Shown piece by piece: positions 25,857 to 32,331 of a DNA stretch of 64,000 nucleotides (position 1 is its first letter; the number at the start of each line of letters is the position of its first letter). Both the position numbers and the translations under genes were made by a program. Below the pieces are notes generated by a model, which searched no databases, was not told the DNA's origin, and saw nothing but the letters and a program-made list of their open reading frames with translations. The stretch is from Microcaldota archaeon (GTDB taxonomy: Archaea > Micrarchaeota > Micrarchaeia > Anstonellales > Bilamarchaeaceae), in NCBI GenBank assembly GCA_016932815.1, contig JAFGCC010000024.1, forward strand, positions 1 through 64,000. The letters are read 5' to 3'.

Positions 25857-26909
25857 CTACCGGAACGCTTCCATGCAGGAGCGCAGTTCCCCCGAATGCT
25901 CTCGCGACTTCCTCAGCCTCTCAAGGGCCATGGCATGCGTTTTGTGGGCAGATTGGGTGCTGATTCCAAGCCGGTTCCCAATCTCCTCAAATGTCAGGCC
26001 TTCTTCGAAGTGCATCCACATAATTTCAAACTGGCGCGGAGTTAAGGCGGCTTCCAGCACATCCCAGAGCCTCCCGGAAACGGATTCCTCCTTTCTGCTG
26101 CCAAACAGGAGTTCGGTATCCAGGGGATTGTGGAGTTCGCGCATTTGCGCGCTTTTTAGCCTGGAAGAAGCATTCCCGTTCCTTTCTTCCCCGTCCCCTT
26201 TTTTGGGGCCGCCTCCGTTGAAATCGCCATCCGCGCACTCTGGGCGGGCTATGGCGTTCGCAATTGCATGGTAGCGTGCCGCATCTTCCGCTTCCCCGAT
26301 GCCGATTCCTGCATCCCTTGAATACTCCTCAGGTGTGCCCTGGGGGTTTTGGAGCTTCCACTTGCCATATTTTTTTCCCTCATCGTATTTTTTCGAGGGC
26401 ATGGGCACTAATTCATAGGTTTCCCGCATGGGCCTCCAGCACCCCTTCATGCGGTTTTGGAGGTAGGTTGAGAACTTCTTCTCCCCAGTCCATGTGCGGG
26501 CCGCCTGGAATGCTTCGTCGATTCCAAGTGCAAAATAGTGCTCGCCGTGCGGGCTGTGGGGATATAACACCCTTGCCCTGCGCATTGCATAGAAAACGTC
26601 CTCGAGGTTATCCAGGACCAGTTTCCATGCCTCTTCATTGCTGCGGAGGATTTTTTCAGGGCTTATTTTCGAATACAATGACTGGCATTTCATCCTTCTT
26701 GTGCGTGAGCGTATCCCCTCTGCATCTGTGGGCATTTCTTCGGGCAGGTTGCGCGGCTTTACGCGCTGGGGAACGAGATACGGGTTGCCTCCGGTCAGGT
26801 TAATCTGTTCCTGCGCCGAATCGAGGAGGCGGCGGCCGGAGAATTTCGGGTTGAGGGCGCCCCAGGGGCGCATGTTCCTTTTCGCTTTGAGCGGTTTTTC
26901 TTTTTGCAT
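25857..26909 (-). CDS. Sigma-70-like protein, paralogue 5 (divergent)
   Basis: A 350-residue, most divergent member. Region 2 has EEAWKLVLDNLEDVFYAMRR, then DEAFQAARTWTGEKKFSTYL and NRMKGCWRPM, lacking the first family cysteine. A linker rich in G, D, N and K precedes region 4 (~289-350): LTPRQFEIMWMHFEEGLTFE, HTH FEEIGNRLGISTQSAHKTHA, and tail HSGELRSCMEAF. Its upstream region lacks the conserved box; a weaker TTTTTAAT element lies about 28 nt before the ATG. It is probably transcribed separately. Confidence 0.7.
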   Translation of the reverse strand: MQKEKPLKAKRNMRPWGALNPKFSGRRLLDSAQEQINLTGGNPYLVPQRVKPRNLPEEMPTDAEGIRSRTRRMKCQSLYSKISPEKILRSNEEAWKLVLDNLEDVFYAMRRARVLYPHSPHGEHYFALGIDEAFQAARTWTGEKKFSTYLQNRMKGCWRPMRETYELVPMPSKKYDEGKKYGKWKLQNPQGTPEEYSRDAGIGIGEAEDAARYHAIANAIARPECADGDFNGGGPKKGDGEERNGNASSRLKSAQMRELHNPLDTELLFGSRKEESVSGRLWDVLEAALTPRQFEIMWMHFEEGLTFEEIGNRLGISTQSAHKTHAMALERLRKSREHSGELRSCMEAFR

Positions 26910-27009
26910 AACCCATATTTATACATACATTACAATTAAAAAGCTTGTCACTACAAGCGGATAACTGTGGGAGAGGAAAAATCCGGGTTTCAGGCGCTTC
27001 CCATAAGGC

Positions 27010-27981
27010 TCAGCGCAGGCGTGAAGAGTATTGCGCAAGAGCCCCAAGGTGCTCCCTGAGCTCCCCTGCATAGATGGAGTTTGCAAGCTTCTCTTCCGAA
27101 TGCTTCCCTATGTTCTGGGCGCGGGCGCGGGAAATACCGAACATGGATGCAATCTCCGTATAGGTTCTCTCTTCGCCATCCTCTGTCCCAACGCCATAGT
27201 GCAACAGGAGTATCCTGGCATTGCGCTCCCCAAGCACTTCCACGGAGATTTCTTCCACCCTCTTAGCCACATTTCCCAAGTCCATCCGCATCTCCGAATG
27301 GGAATGGAGGTCGGCGGGATTGCAGAATGCGGCTTCGCCCCCGCGCGGCCTAGAAGGCCTGGAGAACTCACCCTCCTCCTCTGCGAACCCGCGGTTTTCC
27401 CCCGGAATCGCATCCATGCTCAATGGAAGGCTGTTTGCCCGTATTGCCAGCAGGGCGTAGCGCACACTCCGTGCCTTCTCCGCACTAAACTCCCGCTGTT
27501 CCGCGAACTCCCTGAAGGTAACTTCCGGATGCCGTGCCTTCATAGTAAGGAAATTGAATGCTTCTGTGGAATAGCCGGAATTAACCCAGATTTGGCTCTT
27601 TAGGAGGTTTACCCAGTATACGCACTCCCTGCCGCACTTTATTGCGTGCGTTGAAAACTCCCCCTTGCTCTTGTCCCAGGTCCGAGCGGAGTTGTAGAGA
27701 GAGTAAATCACTATCCTCTCCACGTCCGCCCTGTAGGATTTGTGCACTATCCTATCAAGATGGTATTTGTAGATTATCTGCCGGATTAGCTTCCTGCGCT
27801 CCTTGTCCAGGGCAATTTCCCAGGCTTCAGTCCCGGTATTCTGCGGATTCTTTATTCTCCTATCCAGGATGGTTTGCCGATGGTCGTCATTCGTCCCACG
27901 CATGGTAAGCGGCTTGAGGGCAGGGCTTTTCCTGGGATTATCCTTCAGGTTTGGGGCACGGAGTGCCTGCTGGAATGCCAT
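27010..27981 (-). CDS. Sigma-70-like protein, paralogue 6
   Basis: A 323-residue paralogue close to paralogue 3. Before region 2 is ILDRRIKNPQNTGTEAW. Region 2: SLYNSARTWDKSKGEFSTHA, then KCGRECVYWVNLL with both cysteines. Region 3: HPEVTFREFAEQREFSAEKA. Region 4 (~250-323): LGERNARILLLHYGVGTEDG, HTH YTEIASMFGISRARAQNIGK, tail YAGELREHLGALAQYS. ATG 27981 is chosen because TTTATAAA (28007-28014) lies 29-30 nt upstream; an upstream in-frame extension would run through the promoter. Confidence 0.8.
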   Translation of the reverse strand: MAFQQALRAPNLKDNPRKSPALKPLTMRGTNDDHRQTILDRRIKNPQNTGTEAWEIALDKERRKLIRQIIYKYHLDRIVHKSYRADVERIVIYSLYNSARTWDKSKGEFSTHAIKCGRECVYWVNLLKSQIWVNSGYSTEAFNFLTMKARHPEVTFREFAEQREFSAEKARSVRYALLAIRANSLPLSMDAIPGENRGFAEEEGEFSRPSRPRGGEAAFCNPADLHSHSEMRMDLGNVAKRVEEISVEVLGERNARILLLHYGVGTEDGEERTYTEIASMFGISRARAQNIGKHSEEKLANSIYAGELREHLGALAQYSSRLR

Positions 27982-27998
27982 AGTTTGATATATTTTGT

Positions 27999-28018
27999 AG
28001 AAAATGTTTATAAATGGG
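27999..28018 (-). promoter_or_regulatory. Conserved TATA promoter box, paralogue 6
   Basis: The block agaaaatgtttataaatggg is identical to that of paralogue 3 over these 20 bases, with TTTATAAA at 28007-28014. The adjoining hairpin seen at paralogues 3 and 4 is replaced by a different GC-rich sequence. Confidence 0.7.
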
Positions 28019-28050
28019 CGAGGTTTTCCCGCTCGATGCGGCAACCAACA

Positions 28051-29046
28051 CTAATTCCCGGGGCACTTCGCAAGCAGTTTGAGGTGCTCCCTGAGCTCCC
28101 CGGCGTATCTGCACCCTGAGAGTACGGAAGATGCCTCGCCAACCATCTGCTTTACCCTCTGCTTGCTAACGCCCATGATTCCCCCTATCTGCTCAAAAGT
28201 CAGCCCGGAACCGTCATCCGGAACCAGGTCGCAGGTGGATTCATTCTCCACCCCAAAATGGAGCAGCATCGCCATGCGCTTCCTCTCATCTAGCACCTCT
28301 TTGAGGATTTCCCCCAGCCGGGATTTCGCCCACATTATCTCGCCTGCCCGGGAAGGCGTGGAGTGGAACGCTCCCGGCTGCACCCTGAGCGCCCTGGAGA
28401 GATGGCCGGCCTCCGGCAGCCACTTTTTTGTGCCATCGAATATTGCATTTGCGCCAATCATTTCCCTGCCCCTGCGGGAGACTGCAGCCAGGGCTTTCCT
28501 GAGCAGGGCTTCGCTTTTTCCGGAGATGCCCTTATCCTCAATGAATTGGCTAAATTCATAACCCGCCTTCCGCCTCCGGGCCTTGAAATATGCCCCCAGC
28601 CCCTGGTAGGTCCTTGCGCTTATCGAAGGGTCATTTAGGCGGCATACGTGCCCTATGCACTCTATTGCGCAGGCAAGGGCATACGTCCTAAAAGACGCAA
28701 CGCCCCCTTCCTTCCACGCATAAGCGGAATTCAGGATTGAACACATCACTATCGTCCGCACCTCGCCCTGAAGCGACTTCTCCACCATGGAAAACAGCTT
28801 GTATTTGTTGATTGCCCTTGGGATTAGCCATTCCTTGTGCAGGCTAAGGAGTGCCTCGGCTCCTTCCCTGCTTCTCTGGGGATTGGAAATTTTCCTGTCA
28901 AAGAGGCTCTTTAGCCTCGGCTGCGCAGGCGAATCCTGCACCGCGCAAAGGGCGCGCTTTCCAAATCCCCTCGTAGGCCCCGCCTTCCTGGCGCGTGCCT
29001 TTTTGGGCCCCCTCTGCGGAGGCATGGATGTTTCTGCGTGGTGCAT
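28051..29046 (-). CDS. Sigma-70-like protein, paralogue 7
   Basis: A 331-residue first member of the array. The N-terminus (MPPQRGPKKARAR, RALCAVQDSPAQP) nearly repeats paralogue 4. Region 2: SILNSAYAWKEGGVASFRTY followed by ACAIECIGHVCRL (both cysteines). Region 3: RRRKAGYEFSQFIEDKGISG. Region 4 (~252-331) has an insertion before HTH FEQIGGIMGVSKQRVKQMVG; tail YAGELREHLKLLAKC. ATG 29046 is 28-29 nt after TTTATAAA (29071-29078). It is divergent from the phosphomevalonate dehydratase operon. Confidence 0.78.
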   Translation of the reverse strand: MHHAETSMPPQRGPKKARARKAGPTRGFGKRALCAVQDSPAQPRLKSLFDRKISNPQRSREGAEALLSLHKEWLIPRAINKYKLFSMVEKSLQGEVRTIVMCSILNSAYAWKEGGVASFRTYALACAIECIGHVCRLNDPSISARTYQGLGAYFKARRRKAGYEFSQFIEDKGISGKSEALLRKALAAVSRRGREMIGANAIFDGTKKWLPEAGHLSRALRVQPGAFHSTPSRAGEIMWAKSRLGEILKEVLDERKRMAMLLHFGVENESTCDLVPDDGSGLTFEQIGGIMGVSKQRVKQMVGEASSVLSGCRYAGELREHLKLLAKCPGN

Positions 29047-29062
29047 AAAGGTAGTTATTTGC

Positions 29063-29082
29063 AGAAAATGTTTATAAATGAT
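29063..29082 (-). promoter_or_regulatory. Conserved TATA promoter box, paralogue 7
   Basis: The block agaaaatgtttataaatgat carries TTTATAAA at 29071-29078, the same spacing to the ATG as in paralogues 3, 4 and 6. Conservation stops just past the TATA element. Confidence 0.68.
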
Positions 29083-29185
29083 GCACGATTGATGCCAAAA
29101 AGCCACAAAACGGCGATTGCACGATTGCCCGCACAATAGATATTTAAATTAAGAAAGGGGTATCTTGGATGCAAGGTGGATTCTC

Positions 29186-30427
29186 TTGGAACTAACCCGC
29201 GATGAAGAAGCGATGCTGCATGGAAAATACGGGGGGGCAAAGCAGAAGGCGATGGAGATACTCCTTGCGCTGGGAAAAATATACGGCGCATCCCGCATGA
29301 TTAAGGTTACTTCCGCGCAGATTGCGGGGGTATCTTATAAGACGATTGGGGATGCTGGGCTCGAATACCTAAAGCACATGGCGGCTTTGGGGGGGAGGGT
29401 GGAAATCCCTTCGTTTTTGAATCCGGCTGGGATGGATACCGAGCAATGGGAGGAGCTTGGGGTGCCGGAGGATTTTGCGAAAAAGCAAATTGAGATTCTG
29501 GATGCGTATTCAACTATGGGAATTTCCACTACGTGCACCTGCACCCCGTATTTGTGCGGGATACGGCCTGCGGAGGGCGAGCACGTTGCGTGGAGCGAGA
29601 GTTCCGCGGTTTCCTTTGCAAACTCGGTTTTGGGTGCCCGTACCAACCGGGAAGGAGGGCCTTCGGCTTTGTGCGCCGCTTTGTGCGGGGCAACGCCCCT
29701 ATACGGGCTGCATTTGGAAGAAAACCGGGTAGCCAGGCTCATTGTGCGCGTGGAGGGGAAGCTGGAAAATCGGGCGGATTACGGGCTTTTGGGGCTGCTT
29801 GTGGGAAGGGAGGCAAAAGGGAGGATACCTGCGTTTATTTTCGGTGAAAATACCCGCGGGGCGGGGGGAGGTTGCCCCAAAACGGAAGAAGGATGCGGGG
29901 CGGGCTGCCCGAAGCATTCAATAAGCGAGAGCAAGCTCAAGTACCTGGGTGCTGCAATGGCGGCATCCGGCTCGGTTCCACTTTATTTCGTAAAGGGGGT
30001 TACGCCCGAATGGAGGGTGGATGAAGGTGCGGAGGAGATTGTTGTTTCGCAGGGGCAGATTATGGAATTGAAGGCGAAGCTCAATGAGGCTGATGAGGCG
30101 GACCTGATTACGGTCGGGTGCCCGCACGCATCGATAGAAGAGCTAGAAGAGATTGCACAACTGCTTGAGCGCAAACCCGTAAAAAAGCCGTTTTGGATAT
30201 GCCTTGGGCGCTCGGTGAAAAAGGAGGCGCAGGATTGCGGGATTGCAGAAAGGATTGAGCGCGGGGGCGGGAAGCTGGTTGCGGATACGTGCATGGTCGT
30301 TTCTCCCTTGGAGGAGATGGGCTTTTCAAAAACCGCGATTGATTCCGGGAAGGCATCGGTTTACCTGCCCACCATGTGCAAGCAGAAACTGCTCTTTGGA
30401 AAACTGGAGGAAATCTTATGGAAATGA
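29186..30427 (+). CDS. Phosphomevalonate dehydratase large subunit (aconitase X)
   Basis: A ~413-residue aconitase-X catalytic subunit. With the small subunit it dehydrates (R)-5-phosphomevalonate to trans-anhydromevalonate 5-phosphate using an iron-sulfur cluster, the first special step of the modified archaeal mevalonate pathway. Motifs: SAQIAGVSYKTIGDAGLEYL, FLNPAGMD, TCTCTPYLCGIRPAEGEHVA, SSAVSFANSVLGARTNREGG, LITVGCPHASIEELEEIA and a late DTCMVVSP; the Cys in CTCTPY, GCPH and TCMVV are the likely cluster ligands. TTG 29186 follows AGGTGGA by 6 nt; TATTTAAA at 29141-29148 is the promoter. TTG 29165 would start before the expected transcript start. Confidence 0.9.
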   Translation: MELTRDEEAMLHGKYGGAKQKAMEILLALGKIYGASRMIKVTSAQIAGVSYKTIGDAGLEYLKHMAALGGRVEIPSFLNPAGMDTEQWEELGVPEDFAKKQIEILDAYSTMGISTTCTCTPYLCGIRPAEGEHVAWSESSAVSFANSVLGARTNREGGPSALCAALCGATPLYGLHLEENRVARLIVRVEGKLENRADYGLLGLLVGREAKGRIPAFIFGENTRGAGGGCPKTEEGCGAGCPKHSISESKLKYLGAAMAASGSVPLYFVKGVTPEWRVDEGAEEIVVSQGQIMELKAKLNEADEADLITVGCPHASIEELEEIAQLLERKPVKKPFWICLGRSVKKEAQDCGIAERIERGGGKLVADTCMVVSPLEEMGFSKTAIDSGKASVYLPTMCKQKLLFGKLEEILWK

Positions 30428-30885
30428 GCAACGCCTCTTCTGGAAGCATGAAAGAGGACATTCTAAGGGACATGGGAACAAGGGGACTGGGAATAAAGGC
30501 AAGGGGAATCTCCAAAGGGATTGGGAGGGGAAAAATACTAATCAGCAGGGAGCCACTATCTTTCCTGGGCGGGGTGGATGCCAAAACCGGAATCGTGCTT
30601 GAAAAGGGGCATCCCCTAGAAGGCAAATGCGTAAAGGGAAGCGTGCTGGTATTCCCGCGCGGAAAAGGCTCGACCGTTGGCTCGTATGTGATGCTGGGGC
30701 TAAAACAGAATGGGGTTGCCCCATCCGCAATTATAAACCTGGAAGCCGAAACGATTATCGCAGTCGGCGCAATCATCTCCGAAATCCCGATGGTGGACAA
30801 GCCGGAAGAAGACGTTTTTTCCATCCTAGAAGAAGGAATGGAAGCGGAAGTGGACGGGGAGAAAGGGGAAATAATCCTCCTCTGA
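30418..30885 (+). CDS. Phosphomevalonate dehydratase small subunit (DUF126)
   Basis: A ~155-residue small subunit of the aconitase-X type dehydratase (swivelling DUF126 domain). Visible: ARGISKGIGRGKILISREPL, GVDAKTGIVLEKGHPLEGKC, VFPRGKGSTVGSYVMLGLKQ and AETIIAVGAIISEIPMVD; the serine of KGSTVGSY is the substrate-binding residue expected in this family. ATG 30418 overlaps the end of the large-subunit gene by 10 nt (later ATG codons exist at 30424 and 30448), so the two are co-transcribed and translationally coupled. Confidence 0.9.
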   Translation: MEMSNASSGSMKEDILRDMGTRGLGIKARGISKGIGRGKILISREPLSFLGGVDAKTGIVLEKGHPLEGKCVKGSVLVFPRGKGSTVGSYVMLGLKQNGVAPSAIINLEAETIIAVGAIISEIPMVDKPEEDVFSILEEGMEAEVDGEKGEIILL

Positions 30886-30897
30886 AGTACGCAGAGA

Positions 30898-31125
30898 TTA
30901 GAGTTCTTCCAAGAATCGTTCCTTGCTTATTCCGCTTCTACGGATTATGTTGAGAAGTGTCCCAGGCGCAATTTCCTTATGTTCCGGAACCACCACGATA
31001 AGAGCATCATTGCCGATCCCCTTTTTCATCCGTATGTGGCTGCCCTTGCGCCCCACAATCTCAAATCCGTGCCTGGAGAGGAGGCGGATTACATCCCTAG
31101 CAGGGGGATGGGGAAGCTTTGGCAT
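30898..31125 (-). CDS. hicA: HicA-family toxin (mRNA interferase), pair 1
   Basis: A 75-residue HicA-fold protein: ARDVIRLLSRHGFEIVGRKG, the catalytic-type SHIRMKK, VVVPEHKEIAPGTLLNIIRR and SGISKERFLEEL. HicA toxins cleave mRNA through a dsRBD-like fold with one His, here in GSHIRM. The ATG at 31125 lies inside the 3' end of the HicB gene (overlap 29 nt), so antitoxin is made first. It is convergent with the dehydratase operon. Confidence 0.85.
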   Translation of the reverse strand: MPKLPHPPARDVIRLLSRHGFEIVGRKGSHIRMKKGIGNDALIVVVPEHKEIAPGTLLNIIRRSGISKERFLEEL

Positions 31126-31324
31126 CCTTTCCAACCCTCATGGGATAAATAACTAGTTCCCCGGAGCCTGCGGCCGCATCCTCGTCTTCCAAATAAAGTT
31201 CGACTGCTTCACGGATATTATGCATGGCTTCTTCGATTGTTTTGCCCTGGGATACGATGTCCACTTCCACCGCCCTTGCAACATACCAGTCGCCTTCTTT
31301 CTTGATTATGACCGTGGTTTCCAT
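31097..31324 (-). CDS. hicB: HicB-family antitoxin, pair 1
   Basis: A 75-residue HicB-like antitoxin: TVIIKKEGDWYVARAVEVDI, SQGKTIEEAMHNIREAVELY. The partial RNase-H-like fold is typical; no separate DNA-binding domain is attached, so regulation may rely on the complex. ATTATAAA-type sequence at 31345-31352 lies about 25 nt upstream. It overlaps hicA downstream. Confidence 0.82.
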   Translation of the reverse strand: METTVIIKKEGDWYVARAVEVDIVSQGKTIEEAMHNIREAVELYLEDEDAAAGSGELVIYPMRVGKDAKASPSPC

Positions 31325-31396
31325 GAGGTTATTTATGCTTTTCCGGTTTATAATCCTTGCCCAAACCGGGCAAATCATGGAATGCATGGTGGATGG

Positions 31397-31843
31397 ATGG
31401 TGAAAACTTACCACAAAGGTGCAAGGGCCGAGCGCGAACTAATCAGGTTCTTCTCCGAGCACGGGTTCATGGTTATGCGGGGAGCCGGAAGCGGCACTTC
31501 CGGGCTCAGCCCGGATGTTCTCGCATTCAAGGGCATACGGCAATACGTAATAGAAGCGAAGGCGCAGGAAGCAGAGCGGCTCTCAATAGACCGCGAGCAG
31601 TTTGACAACCTAAAAAAATGGGGGGAAGTAACCAACATGGAGACCTACGTTGCCTGGAGGAGGAAAAAGGAGGCTGTGGAAAAAGGGGACGAATCCGCTG
31701 AAGCATGGGAGAAAAAAGGGGTTGGAATGCATTACCGCTGGAGGTTCATACCTCTCGTATTTTTCAGGGAAAATCCGAAGGGATACTCAATTTCATGGGA
31801 GGAAGCGAGAAAGTATGGAAAGGAAATCTCGCACCTTATTTAA
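31397..31843 (+). CDS. hjc: Archaeal Holliday junction resolvase Hjc
   Basis: A 148-residue archaeal resolvase that cuts four-way DNA junctions during recombinational repair. The nuclease core is GARAERELIRFF (first catalytic Glu), FMVMRGAGSGTSGLSPDVLA and YVIEAKAQ, the PD...ExK metal site, followed by REQFDNLKKWGE. Length fits Hjc with a slightly long C-terminal part. ATG 31397 begins the homologous region; a longer upstream frame has no similarity. It is divergent from HicAB pair 1. Confidence 0.92.
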   Translation: MVKTYHKGARAERELIRFFSEHGFMVMRGAGSGTSGLSPDVLAFKGIRQYVIEAKAQEAERLSIDREQFDNLKKWGEVTNMETYVAWRRKKEAVEKGDESAEAWEKKGVGMHYRWRFIPLVFFRENPKGYSISWEEARKYGKEISHLI

Positions 31844-31877
31844 ATTGAATGGAATAATGATAAATCGGTGAAGGAAA

Positions 31878-32270
31878 ATGGCTCTTGGGCAAAAAGGAAT
31901 GCAAAAAAAAGAGATGAGCTTGGAAGAGCGCGAGGATGCGGCGCAAAGGGCGGGTGCCCTTGCGGGAATCCCCGGATTCCACATGCCCAGGAGCAGGCAG
32001 GAAGAGCTTTCCGACACCCTTAAAGAGAAGATTGCAAGCTGCCCTGCCGGAGCACAGCTTAGGGGCGAGCTTGATGCCATAATAGAAGGGCTCTGGTCGC
32101 ACGCGGAAAAAGTCCGCGAAGGAAAGGCGGCAAAAAGCAACTTCGTTTTTGAAAACGAAATGGTCGCAGGGGAAGCGCGCTCTGTCCTTGCCGGAATGAG
32201 GATGTTCGGCAGCGTAACCCAGAAAGGAGACCTCGTAACGCTCAATTATTCTCCTAAAGAGAACTCCTGA
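31878..32270 (+). CDS. Unknown protein downstream of hjc
   Basis: A 130-residue soluble, charged, helical protein with a short beta ending (RMFGSVTQKGDLVTLNYSPK). No recognised family. It starts 34 nt after hjc and may be co-transcribed with it. GAAGGAA lies just before the ATG as a weak ribosome-binding site. Confidence 0.5.
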   Translation: MALGQKGMQKKEMSLEEREDAAQRAGALAGIPGFHMPRSRQEELSDTLKEKIASCPAGAQLRGELDAIIEGLWSHAEKVREGKAAKSNFVFENEMVAGEARSVLAGMRMFGSVTQKGDLVTLNYSPKENS

Positions 32271-32331
32271 AAATCCTTTTCCGGAATCCCGGAATTTCAT
32301 TCTGGATTCTTAATCATCCCTCTTGTCATTC

